From positions 1 to 24,313 of the forward strand of contig CAJUJL010000041.1 of assembly GCA_910586725.1 (NCBI GenBank): a DNA stretch of 24,313 nt, in the 5' to 3' direction. The notes beneath the pieces were generated by a model. It did no database searches. It had not been told where the DNA came from and saw only the letters and a list, made by a program, of their open reading frames with translations. This document shows positions 6,501 to 14,520 of the stretch, in pieces (the first letter of the stretch is position 1; every line of letters begins with the position of its first letter). Source of the DNA: an uncultured Lachnospiraceae bacterium. Lineage in GTDB: Bacteria; Bacillota; Clostridia; Lachnospirales; Lachnospiraceae. The translations under genes were made by a program, and so were the position numbers.

Positions 6501-8588
6501 ATGAATGTTTACACAACTGACAAAATTCGCAACGTGGCGCTTCTTGGACATGGAGGCTGCGGGAAAACCAGCCTGGTAGAGGCAATGGCCTATTTATCAG
6601 GGATCACGACCCGGATGGGTAAAGTAAGCGACGGCAATACGATCAGTGATTTTGATAAAGAAGAGACAAAACGTCTTTTTTCTATCAATACTTCCGTTGT
6701 TCCGATTATTTGGGAAGATACCAAAATTAATATTTTAGACGCACCGGGATATTTTGACTTTGCCGGTGAAGTAGAAGAAGCCGTATACGTAGCAGACGCG
6801 GCAATAATCGTAATATCCGGTAAAGCGGGCGTTGAAGTCGGAACGAAAAAGGCATGGGAGATTTGCGAAAAATATAAACTTCCAAGAATGGTATTTGTAA
6901 CAGATATGGATATTGACGAAGCAAGTTACCGCCAGGTAGTGGAGGATCTTGAGGAATTATACGGGAAGAAAATCGCGCCGTTCCACCTTCCGATCCGCGA
7001 AAACGGCGAATTTGTCGGATATGTGAACGTATTGCAGCAAAGAGCAAAACGCTGGACGAAAGACGGCGGCATAGAGAAATCAGAAGTGCCGGATTATTCC
7101 AGAGAAAATCTGGAATCATACAGAGAAGCATTGATGGAAGCCGTTGCGGAAACAAGTGAAGAGCTGATGGACCGGTATTTCGGCGGCGAAGAATTTTCAG
7201 AAGATGAAATCCGCCAGGCGCTGCGCGTAAACGTTTCCGAAGGAAGCATTGTACCGGTATTGATGGGGTCTAACATTCTTGCAAGAGGCGTATATACGCT
7301 TTTGGTGGATATTGTAAAATACCTGCCCGGCCCTGACAAAAGAACCTGCGCCGGCATCAACGCCAAGACAAATGAAGTATATCAGGCGGATTACGATTTC
7401 TCCAAACCCAAATCGGCTTATGTATTTAAGACAATCGTGGATCCGTTTATCGGAAAATATTCTCTGATCAAAGTGATTTCCGGCGTATTAAAAACAGACG
7501 ACGTGCTTTACAACTATCATCAAAGCACAGATGAAAAAATCGGAAAGCTCTATGTAATCCGCGGCAATAAAACAGAAGAAGTAAAAGAGCTTCACGCGGG
7601 AGACATCGGCGCACTGGCCAAACTGACCAATACCTCCACAACAGATTCTCTGTCCACAAAAGCAAATCCGATTCATTACATAAGAACAAGCATGCCGACG
7701 CCTTATACCTATATGCGTTATCAGGCTAAGAATAAAGGAGACGAAGATAAGATTTCCCAGGCATTGCAGAAACTTACGGCGGAAGATCTGACATTAAAAA
7801 CCGTAAACGACAGCGGAAACGGTCAGACTCTTTTGTATGGTATGGGCGAGCAGCATTTAGACGTTGTTGTGAGCAAGCTGCTGAACAAATATAAAATTGA
7901 AGTGGAGCTTTCCAGGCCCAAAGTCGCTTTCCGTGAAACAATCCGCAAGAAATCCGATGTGGAATCCAAATACAAGAAACAGTCGGGCGGGCACGGACAA
8001 TATGGTCATGTTAAAATGACGTTTGAACCTTCCGGCAATATGGAAGAAGCATATGAATTTGATCAGATTGTCGTAGGCGGCGCCGTGCCGAAGAACTATT
8101 TCCCGGCAGTGGAAAAGGGCGTTCAGGAAGCCGTATTAAAAGGGCCTCTTGCCGCATATCCGGTTGTCGGCGTAAAAGCGGTGCTTTACGACGGATCTTA
8201 CCATCCGGTGGATTCTTCCGAAATGGCATTTAAAACAGCTTCCCGACAGGCGTTTAAAAAAGGCTTCTTAGAGGCGTCTCCTGTTTTACTGGAACCGATC
8301 GTATCCTTGAAAGTTGTTGTGCCGGACGCTTATACCGGAGATATTATGGGAGACTTAAATAAACGCCGCGGAAGAGTGCTTGGCATGAACCCGATCGAAG
8401 GCGGCAAGCAGGAGATTGTTGCGGATGTGCCCAGCATGGAATTGTTTGGCTATAATACGGACCTTCGCTCCATGACAGGCGGCGCAGGAGATTTCTCCTA
8501 TGAATTTGCAAGATATGAACAGGCTCCGTCCGATATTCAGGAAAAAGAAATTGCAGCAAGAGCCAACAAATTAGACAGTCCGGAATAA
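6501..8588 (+). CDS. Elongation factor G-like GTPase paralogue with altered G-motifs
   Basis: The 695 residues align with EF-G over its whole length: G domain (1-280), domain II (about 290-390), domain III, domain IV with 'KQSGGHGQYGHV' (about 494-505) and 'VDSSEMAFK', and domain V with 'MGDLNKRRGRVLGMN'. EF-G moves tRNAs and mRNA through the ribosome. The P-loop GHGGCGKTS (16-24) is intact. However, the G3 motif reads DAPGYFDF (80-87), with Tyr84 where the catalytic His of translocating EF-G sits. The G4 motif reads TDMD (134-137) instead of NKMD, and the switch-I Thr appears to be Ser. Tyr at the His position is, from memory, shared with the EF-G2 type paralogues of many bacteria, so this is probably not the housekeeping fusA. 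GGAGG lies nine bases before the ATG. There is no clear terminator after it. Confidence 0.93.
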   Translation: MNVYTTDKIRNVALLGHGGCGKTSLVEAMAYLSGITTRMGKVSDGNTISDFDKEETKRLFSINTSVVPIIWEDTKINILDAPGYFDFAGEVEEAVYVADAAIIVISGKAGVEVGTKKAWEICEKYKLPRMVFVTDMDIDEASYRQVVEDLEELYGKKIAPFHLPIRENGEFVGYVNVLQQRAKRWTKDGGIEKSEVPDYSRENLESYREALMEAVAETSEELMDRYFGGEEFSEDEIRQALRVNVSEGSIVPVLMGSNILARGVYTLLVDIVKYLPGPDKRTCAGINAKTNEVYQADYDFSKPKSAYVFKTIVDPFIGKYSLIKVISGVLKTDDVLYNYHQSTDEKIGKLYVIRGNKTEEVKELHAGDIGALAKLTNTSTTDSLSTKANPIHYIRTSMPTPYTYMRYQAKNKGDEDKISQALQKLTAEDLTLKTVNDSGNGQTLLYGMGEQHLDVVVSKLLNKYKIEVELSRPKVAFRETIRKKSDVESKYKKQSGGHGQYGHVKMTFEPSGNMEEAYEFDQIVVGGAVPKNYFPAVEKGVQEAVLKGPLAAYPVVGVKAVLYDGSYHPVDSSEMAFKTASRQAFKKGFLEASPVLLEPIVSLKVVVPDAYTGDIMGDLNKRRGRVLGMNPIEGGKQEIVADVPSMELFGYNTDLRSMTGGAGDFSYEFARYEQAPSDIQEKEIAARANKLDSPE

Positions 8589-8619
8589 AATTATTTTTGA
8601 AAAACAGCATAATTAAGGC

Positions 8620-8633
8620 TTTGCAGCTGCAAA
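8620..8633. promoter_or_regulatory. 14-bp perfect palindrome upstream of the InlB-repeat protein
   Basis: TTTGCAGCTGCAAA lies in the 99-base gap, 55 bases before the next start codon. It could bind a dimeric regulator. It has no loop and is too short for a terminator. No good promoter hexamers were found around it. Confidence 0.35.
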
Positions 8634-8687
8634 CTAATCCGGGAAGCGAAACACTGAAAATCATTTTTTAAGAAATGGGGCGTTACT

Positions 8688-9995
8688 ATGAAGAAATGTT
8701 TTTCCGTGCTGCTTATTTTCGTTTTTCTTTTACAGGAACCGTCTCTTTCCAGGGCAGATTATTTTGAAAGAGACGCATACCGCAGCAGACAAGCTTACAT
8801 GCACCATGTAACACAGGAAGCCGTAAAATTAAGAGATATAAAACCCGATGATAAATTTCATCTGAAATATTATTTAAACGGCGGCATTTTTACAACCGGC
8901 AGTCCGACAGAGTATGACGCAAAGGATTTGCCGGTTGTGCCGGAAAGTCCTGTCAGAGAAGGTTATAATTTTGCCGGATGGTATACTGACAGTCGTTTTT
9001 CCCAAAAAATCAGCCACATTGACGCTGATACAATCGGCTCTTATCATTTGTATGCCAAATGGACAAAGCGGATCGACGGAGATTATAATATACAGATGTA
9101 TACTTATCCGAATTCCGTAACGAACCGCAGCAATAAAAAACTCAAAAACTGCAGTTATGAATTTCTGAACAATGTAAAAATACCCGGAATGCCTTCTACC
9201 AGAGAAGAAGATGTAAAACAAAACCGCATCACGGACAGCAGCCAATGTCTGCAGGGAATCTGTCTGACAGAGGATTATCTGCTTATCAGCTCTTACAGCA
9301 GCGGTCAAAATAATACATTGGGCTGCATTCATATTTTTGATAAACAAAGCGGCAAATATCTGGCTTCACTTGGCATGAAAGAACGTTCTCATCTGGGCGG
9401 GCTTGCGTTTGACGGAACCAATATCTGGGTCTGCCACTCCAACAGCAGCGCCTTAGAGTGCATTCCTTACCAGTTTGTAAAACAGATTGCAGAGATTCAG
9501 CCGCAGTCCGTTGTGGACTGTTCCGCATTATTTCAGGAATACCATGTGTCCAACGTTCCATCCTGTATGGTATATCACAACGGCAGACTGTGGGTGGCGA
9601 CGCATTCAAAACTGCTGAATTCCAAAATGGCGGCCTATAAAGTTACTAAAAACGGCTTGCGGCAGACAGACAGTTACCGGATTCCGGGCAAAGTTCAAGG
9701 CATTGCTTTTGACGAAGAAAACCGGGTTTACATCAGCGCTTCTTATGGCAGAAAAAAATCATCTTATTTAAGAGTATACGATTCTGTGGCCCGGTTAAAT
9801 GAAAACCCGAATCATCCAATGGTAAAAATTGAAATGCCTCCCTGTTCAGAAGAGATTGCGATGGCGGATAATAAGCTTTACGTGTTATTTGAATCAGCCA
9901 GCGAAAAATATTTTGAAGGAACGGACGGCAAAGGAACCAGCATTTCTCCCATTGATGAAGTTCTTGTTATTTCAAAGCGTTCCATTTTGAAGTAA
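8688..9995 (+). CDS. Secreted InlB B-repeat protein with a propeller-like domain
   Basis: A 435-residue exported protein. The N-terminal signal peptide has MKK, a hydrophobic core (LLIFVFLLQ) and a cleavage-like site near SRA-DYF (about residue 24). Residues about 57-127 form one Listeria-Bacteroides (InlB B-type, Flg_new) repeat, with its hallmark 'YYLNGGIF', 'EGYNFAGWYTD' and 'HLYAKWT'. The rest, about 150-435, shows repeated 'GLAFDGTNIWVCHS', 'YHNGRLWVATHS', 'GIAFDEENRVYISAS' and 'MADNKLYVLFES' segments spaced about 50-60 residues apart, as in beta-propeller (YncE/NHL-like) proteins. It probably binds a ligand at the cell surface. No sortase or repeat anchor is visible. The ribosome binding site is weak (GGGG about eight bases before the ATG). 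It is followed by a strong terminator. Confidence 0.75.
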   Translation: MKKCFSVLLIFVFLLQEPSLSRADYFERDAYRSRQAYMHHVTQEAVKLRDIKPDDKFHLKYYLNGGIFTTGSPTEYDAKDLPVVPESPVREGYNFAGWYTDSRFSQKISHIDADTIGSYHLYAKWTKRIDGDYNIQMYTYPNSVTNRSNKKLKNCSYEFLNNVKIPGMPSTREEDVKQNRITDSSQCLQGICLTEDYLLISSYSSGQNNTLGCIHIFDKQSGKYLASLGMKERSHLGGLAFDGTNIWVCHSNSSALECIPYQFVKQIAEIQPQSVVDCSALFQEYHVSNVPSCMVYHNGRLWVATHSKLLNSKMAAYKVTKNGLRQTDSYRIPGKVQGIAFDEENRVYISASYGRKKSSYLRVYDSVARLNENPNHPMVKIEMPPCSEEIAMADNKLYVLFESASEKYFEGTDGKGTSISPIDEVLVISKRSILK

Positions 9996-10021
9996 TATCG
10001 TATATAATAAATTACAAAACC

Positions 10022-10050
10022 AGCCTCTGGTGTAAGCCAGAGGCTTTTTA
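10022..10050 (+). terminator. Rho-independent terminator
   Basis: AGCCTCTGG (10022-10030) pairs with CCAGAGGCT (10037-10045) around a 6-base loop and is followed by TTTTTA. It ends the transcript of the InlB-repeat protein gene. Confidence 0.9.
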
Positions 10051-10115
10051 TGCCATCCCGTCGTATGCAAAGATGACAGGATGCAACATAATTTTTTGAA
10101 AATGGGAGAATACAA

Positions 10116-11492
10116 ATGCACAAACAAAAATCTCTGGACAAATCAGAATTATTCGAACGGACGCCCGTTCCAAAAGCAGTGATGACGATGTCGCTTCCGA
10201 CCGTGTTAAGTTCCCTTGTCATGGTAATTTACAATCTGGTGGACACCTATTTTGTCGGGATGCTGAACAATCCGATTGAAAATGCCGCCGTAACCCTGGC
10301 GGCGCCCGTGCTGCTTGCGTTCAACGCCGTCAACAATCTGTTCGGAATCGGAAGCTCGAGCCTGATGAGCCGTTCGCTTGGAAAAAAAGAATACGATATG
10401 GTGCGGCGCAGCTCCGCGTTTGGCTTTTACTGCTCGATTGTAAGCGGGGCTCTCTTTTCCCTGCTGTATACGCTGCTGCAAAAGCCGCTGCTTGTGACGC
10501 TTGGAACAGACGCGCAAACCGTCTTTGCAACGGGAGAATACTTAAAATGGACCGTTACATTTGGAGCCGTTCCGGCTATTTTAAATGTTGTTCTGGCTTA
10601 TCTGGTGCGGGCAGAGGGAAATTCCGCTTCGGCGAGCATTGGGACGATGGGCGGCTGTCTGTTAAATATCGTTTTGGATCCGGTTTTTATTCTGCCCTGG
10701 GGCTTAAACCTTGGCGCATCCGGCGCAGGGCTTGCCACGTTTCTTTCCAACTGCGCATCCTGCGCATACTTTTTCCTATTTTTATATCGGAAAAAAGAGG
10801 AGACGTATGTCTGCATTCGTCCTTCCGGATTTGTTGCGGACCGAAGCATTGTAAAAGAAGTCTGCGGAGTGGGAATCCCCGCGTCCATTCAAAATCTGTT
10901 AAACGTCACCGGCATGACGGTATTGAACAATTTTACCGCTTCTTATGGCGCGAACGCCGTAGCCGCTATGGGAATTGCGCAGAAGCTCGATATGATTCCC
11001 ATGTATTTTTCCATGGGAATTTCCCAGGGGATTATGCCGCTTGTCAGTTATAATTACGCCGCGGCAAACATTCGGCGCATGAAGCAGACAATTTTGTTTT
11101 CTGCGAAAATGTCATTGGGATTTCTCCTGGTCATTGCAGCCGGTTATTATGCCGGATCCTACCGGCTGATTTCCCTGTTTATGCAAAACGAAGAAATCAT
11201 CCGCTATGGGGGAGATTTTCTGCGGGGACTTTGCCTTGCGCTTCCGTTTTTGTGCGTAGATTTTCTGGCGGTCGGTATTTTTCAGGCGTGCGGCATGGGC
11301 GCAAAAGCGCTTGTGTTTGCCATTTTAAGAAAAATTGTAATGGAAATCCCCGCGTTGTACATTTTAAACAGCATCTGGCCAATGTATGGGCTTTCTTACG
11401 CGCAGCTAGCGGCGGAAGTTGTGCTTGCCGCCATGGCAGTCTGTTTTGTCAGAGGCATCTTAAAAGGCTCGTCCCAAAGAGAAAATCCGTAA
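10116..11492 (+). CDS. MATE-family multidrug/cation antiporter
   Basis: A 458-residue, 12-helix membrane protein of the multidrug and toxic compound extrusion family, which expels organic cations in exchange for Na+ or H+. Two homologous halves are visible, each starting with the family pattern: 'SLPTVLSSLVMVIYNLVDTYFVGML' region near residue 28 and 'GVGIPASIQNLLNVTGMTVLNNF' region near 250. The 'FGIGSSSLMSRSLGKKE' loop and the 'GISQGIMPLVSYNYAAANIRRM' segment are characteristic. The length is typical. The start has GGGAGA eight bases upstream. It stands alone between two terminators, so it is probably its own transcription unit. The substrate cannot be inferred. A second MATE at 20172 belongs to a clearly different branch. 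Confidence 0.92.
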   Translation: MHKQKSLDKSELFERTPVPKAVMTMSLPTVLSSLVMVIYNLVDTYFVGMLNNPIENAAVTLAAPVLLAFNAVNNLFGIGSSSLMSRSLGKKEYDMVRRSSAFGFYCSIVSGALFSLLYTLLQKPLLVTLGTDAQTVFATGEYLKWTVTFGAVPAILNVVLAYLVRAEGNSASASIGTMGGCLLNIVLDPVFILPWGLNLGASGAGLATFLSNCASCAYFFLFLYRKKEETYVCIRPSGFVADRSIVKEVCGVGIPASIQNLLNVTGMTVLNNFTASYGANAVAAMGIAQKLDMIPMYFSMGISQGIMPLVSYNYAAANIRRMKQTILFSAKMSLGFLLVIAAGYYAGSYRLISLFMQNEEIIRYGGDFLRGLCLALPFLCVDFLAVGIFQACGMGAKALVFAILRKIVMEIPALYILNSIWPMYGLSYAQLAAEVVLAAMAVCFVRGILKGSSQRENP

Positions 11493-11493
11493 C

Positions 11494-11534
11494 AAAAAAC
11501 GACAGGAAAATACTCTGTTTTTCTGTCGTTTTTT
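11494..11534 (+). terminator. Rho-independent terminator after the MATE gene
   Basis: AAAAAACGACAG (11494-11505) pairs with CTGTCGTTTTTT (11523-11534). The stem can continue inward through GAAAA/TTTTT, leaving a 7-base loop. A T tract is part of the 3' arm. Confidence 0.85.
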
Positions 11535-11535
11535 A

Positions 11536-11549
11536 TGAAAACGATTTCA
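11536..11549. promoter_or_regulatory. cre/LacI-type operator upstream of the sucrose operon (site 1)
   Basis: TGAAAACGATTTCA matches the general LacI/CcpA site TGNAANCGNTTNCA at every fixed position and is nearly palindromic with flanking A and T. It could be bound by CcpA for catabolite repression or by the operon's own LacI-family protein (14521-15519). It overlaps the right shoulder of the preceding terminator. Confidence 0.7.
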
Positions 11550-11633
11550 TCATTTTTCACAAAAACAGAAAGGCAAGATTATATAACCTGACAATTTACA
11601 AAAACGCAAAGATTCGTTATTCTGTAACTGATA

Positions 11634-11647
11634 TGAAATCGATCACA
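11634..11647. promoter_or_regulatory. cre/LacI-type operator upstream of the sucrose operon (site 2)
   Basis: TGAAATCGATCACA matches TGNAANCGNTTNCA with a single deviation. Its centre is 98 bases from that of site 1 and it lies 40 bases before the fructokinase ATG, where a bound repressor would block transcription. A paired arrangement would allow looping. Confidence 0.6.
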
Positions 11648-11687
11648 TATTAAATGAAAGAAAACAGGAAAAACGGGAGGTGGCTGC

Positions 11688-12644
11688 ATGAAACGGTATG
11701 ACGTAGTGGCGCTTGGAGAGTTATTGATTGATTTTACGGAACACGGAACAAGCAATCAGGGAAACCCCATTTTAGAAGCCAATCCGGGCGGGGCGCCGTG
11801 CAATGTTCTGGCAATGCTCTGCCGTCTTGGCAAACAGACGGCGTTTCTTGGGAAAGTCGGAACGGATATGTTTGGAGACCAGTTAAAAGCGGCGATTTGC
11901 GAGGTTGGAATTGACGCCTCAGGATTGAAAAGAGATGAAAAAATCCATACGACGCTGGCTTTTGTCCATACGAAAGCAGACGGGGACAGAGAGTTTTCTT
12001 TTTGCCGCAATCCGGGCGCGGACGTAATGTTAAAAGAAGAGGATTTGGAAGAAGATCTGATAAAAAACTGTAAAATTTTTCACTTTGGATCGCTTTCCAT
12101 GACGCATGAAGCGTGCAGAAAAGCGACGGAGCGAGCGATTGCCGTCGCAGAAGAAAGCGGGGCGATTCTTTCGTTTGATCCAAATTTAAGAGAGCCGTTA
12201 TGGGAAAGCTTAGACGAGGCAAAGGAGCGGATTTCCTTTGGTTTAAGCCATTGCCATATTTTAAAAATATCCGACAACGAAATCCAGTGGCTGACCAGTG
12301 AGGAAGATTTCGATAAGGGCATTGCGCTTTTGCAGAGCCGTTACGAAATTCCGCTGATTCTGTTGTCTATGGGAAAAGACGGAAGCCGGGCATATACGAA
12401 AGACTGCCGCGCAGAGCGGCCGGCGTATGTGCAGGAGGGCACGATTGAGACGACGGGTGCGGGAGATACGTTTCATGGATGCGTTTTAAATTATGTTCTG
12501 GAACACGGCTTAGACGGACTTTCGAAAGAAAACCTTGAGGAAATGCTTTCGTTTGCAAATGCCGCGGCTTCGATTGTGACGACGCGAAAAGGCGCGCTTC
12601 GCGTTATGCCGGACAGACAAGAGATTGAAACGGTCATCGGATGA
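11688..12644 (+). CDS. Fructokinase (PfkB/ribokinase family)
   Basis: This PfkB-family sugar kinase most likely phosphorylates fructose to fructose-6-phosphate with ATP. The 318 residues start with 'VALGELLIDF' and carry the first signature 'NPGGAPCNVLAMLCRLG' (about 32-48, with 'GKVGTDMFGD' after it) and the second signature 'TTGAGDTFHGC' (about 255-265) with catalytic base Asp260. 'SFDPNLREPLW' (about 162-172) is also typical of bacterial fructokinases. The start follows GGGAGGTGG at the proper distance. It is the first gene of a tight operon: the amylosucrase-like gene begins 20 bases downstream. That enzyme would release fructose, which supports the fructose assignment over other PfkB substrates. 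Two LacI/cre-type sites lie upstream. A symbol such as scrK would fit but is not proven. Confidence 0.88.
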   Translation: MKRYDVVALGELLIDFTEHGTSNQGNPILEANPGGAPCNVLAMLCRLGKQTAFLGKVGTDMFGDQLKAAICEVGIDASGLKRDEKIHTTLAFVHTKADGDREFSFCRNPGADVMLKEEDLEEDLIKNCKIFHFGSLSMTHEACRKATERAIAVAEESGAILSFDPNLREPLWESLDEAKERISFGLSHCHILKISDNEIQWLTSEEDFDKGIALLQSRYEIPLILLSMGKDGSRAYTKDCRAERPAYVQEGTIETTGAGDTFHGCVLNYVLEHGLDGLSKENLEEMLSFANAAASIVTTRKGALRVMPDRQEIETVIG

Positions 12645-12664
12645 CGGGCGGGGAGGATAGAAGA

Positions 12665-14518
12665 ATGACAAAACAGGAAAAAAAGACAGAGGCTGTTTTT
12701 CAAAAACGACTGGACAGACATCACGACGAGCTGCGCTGGCTTTATATGGAGCTGTATGGAAACGATTCCATGTTTGCGGAGCTTTGCGAAAACATCAACC
12801 GGTTTTATCTCGAACGCGCCAAAAGCTTAAAAGAAATGGATTTGGAGCGTGAGACGCGCCCAGACTGGTATAAACAAAACGATTTGCTTGGCATGATGTT
12901 TTATATTGACAATTTTGCCGGAAATATGAAAGGCGTAGAACAAAAGCTTTCTTATCTGCAAAGCTGCAATGTAAACTACGTCCATCTGATGCCGTTTTTA
13001 GAATCTCCCAAGGGACGTTCTGACGGAGGATACGCCGTATCTGATTTTCGCAGCGTACAGCCGGCGCTTGGGTCGATGGAGGATTTGGAGCGCCTGACGC
13101 AAGCGTGTCACAAGAAAGGAATCCATGTCTGTATGGATTTTGTGATGAACCACACGTCGGAAGATCATGAATGGGCCAAAAAAGCGCGGGCGGGCGACGG
13201 AGAATATATGAGCCGCTATTTCTTTTTTCAGGATTTTACGATTCCCGCAGCGTATGAAAAAACAGTGCCGCAGGTATTCCCCACGACCGCGCCTGGTAAT
13301 TTCACCTGGCTTTCGGATGCGGGCCATTATGTTATGACCAGCTTTTATCCGTACCAGTGGGATTTAAATTACCAGAATCCCAGAGTTTTTAATGAAATGA
13401 TTTACAATTTCCTGTATCTGGCAAACAGAGGGATTGACATTATCCGCATTGACGCGGTACCATACATCTGGAAACAATTAAATACCCAGTGCAGGAATCT
13501 GCCCCAGGTACATACGATTGTCCGTATGATGCGCATGATCAGCGAAATTGCCTGTCCTGGCGTGCTGCTGCTTGGCGAAGTCGTTATGGAGCCGGAAAAA
13601 GTCGTGCCGTACTTTGGAACCGTGGAGAAACCGGAATGCCATATGCTTTACAATGTAACGACTATGGCGACGACATGGCATACGGTGGCGACCAGAACGA
13701 CGGGGCTGTTGAAAAAACAGCTGGATGTGCTGTGTTCGCTGCCCAAAGAATATGTGTTTTTAAATTACCTCCGCTGTCATGACGACATCGGATGGGGGCT
13801 TGACTACGCCACGCTGAAAGCAGAGGGCTTTGAGGAACGTCTGCATAAGAAATATTTAAACGATTATTTCCAGGGATATGCGGGAGAGAGCAATAGCCGC
13901 GGAGAACTGTATAACGCGGATCCTGTCAGCGGAGACGCCAGATTCTGCGGGACGACGGCCTCTATGTGCGGCGTGGAAAAAGCCGGATTTGAACAAAATG
14001 ATTCGGCCATGGAAGCGGCCATTCGCTTAGACCTGATGCTGCACGCCTATATGTTTATGCAGTCCGGCATTCCGGTGTTATACAGCGGGGATGAAATCGG
14101 CCAGGTCAACGATTATACTTACAAGGAAAATCCGGAAAAAGCAGCCGATTCCAGATATATCCACCGTGGAGCCATGCATTGGAATCTGGCAGAAAACAGC
14201 GCAAATCCGCATACGGTGGAGGGGAAAATTTTTTCCGGGCTGGCAAAGCTTTCCAAAATCCGAAAAACGGAACGGGTATTTGTCTGCGGCGCAGACGTCT
14301 GGACAAAGGATCTGGGAGATGCGTCGCTGCTTTGCATCGTCAGAGCTTTTGAGGGAGAAAAATTAATCGGTTATTTCAATTTCAGTGAATTTGAAAAGAG
14401 CGTTTTATTTGAAGAAGAAACGGATTATCTGGATTTGATTTCAGAAAAAGAAATACATCCCGGCGCGACATTGCAGCTGCCCGGCTATGGCTTTTGCTAT
14501 CTGAAAAAGAAAGGGTAA
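12665..14518 (+). CDS. Amylosucrase-type GH13 enzyme (sucrose glucosyltransferase/hydrolase)
   Basis: Amylosucrases (GH13 subfamily 4) cleave sucrose and transfer glucose to an alpha-1,4-glucan or to water, releasing fructose. This 617-residue protein has the family's length and helical N-terminal domain, then a (beta/alpha)8 barrel. Compared by memory with the Neisseria enzyme, all key residues are kept: Asp120 in SDGGYAV and Arg497 in DSRY (the salt bridge closing the sucrose pocket), His163 in NHTS, Arg261 and nucleophile Asp263 in IIRIDAV, acid/base Glu305 in LLGEVV, and His372-Asp373 in CHDDIGW. There is no signal peptide, so it acts in the cytoplasm. The ATG at 12665 is chosen over 12641 because GGGGAGG lies nine bases before it. 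A strict sucrose hydrolase remains possible. No sucrose transporter lies nearby. Confidence 0.88.
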   Translation: MTKQEKKTEAVFQKRLDRHHDELRWLYMELYGNDSMFAELCENINRFYLERAKSLKEMDLERETRPDWYKQNDLLGMMFYIDNFAGNMKGVEQKLSYLQSCNVNYVHLMPFLESPKGRSDGGYAVSDFRSVQPALGSMEDLERLTQACHKKGIHVCMDFVMNHTSEDHEWAKKARAGDGEYMSRYFFFQDFTIPAAYEKTVPQVFPTTAPGNFTWLSDAGHYVMTSFYPYQWDLNYQNPRVFNEMIYNFLYLANRGIDIIRIDAVPYIWKQLNTQCRNLPQVHTIVRMMRMISEIACPGVLLLGEVVMEPEKVVPYFGTVEKPECHMLYNVTTMATTWHTVATRTTGLLKKQLDVLCSLPKEYVFLNYLRCHDDIGWGLDYATLKAEGFEERLHKKYLNDYFQGYAGESNSRGELYNADPVSGDARFCGTTASMCGVEKAGFEQNDSAMEAAIRLDLMLHAYMFMQSGIPVLYSGDEIGQVNDYTYKENPEKAADSRYIHRGAMHWNLAENSANPHTVEGKIFSGLAKLSKIRKTERVFVCGADVWTKDLGDASLLCIVRAFEGEKLIGYFNFSEFEKSVLFEEETDYLDLISEKEIHPGATLQLPGYGFCYLKKKG

Positions 14519-14520
14519 GC

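Noticed and set aside
10547..11053. 168-codon plus-strand frame inside the MATE gene
   Set aside because: It overlaps the MATE gene in another frame and has shadow-like composition (Arg, Ser, Cys, Gly). The MATE protein is complete.
11734..12222. 162-codon minus-strand frame opposite fructokinase
   Set aside because: It mirrors a complete PfkB kinase and has no ribosome binding site or recognisable motif.
12641..12664. Earlier start for the amylosucrase at 12641
   Set aside because: It overlaps the fructokinase stop but has no ribosome binding site. The ATG at 12665 has GGGGAGG at the right spacing.
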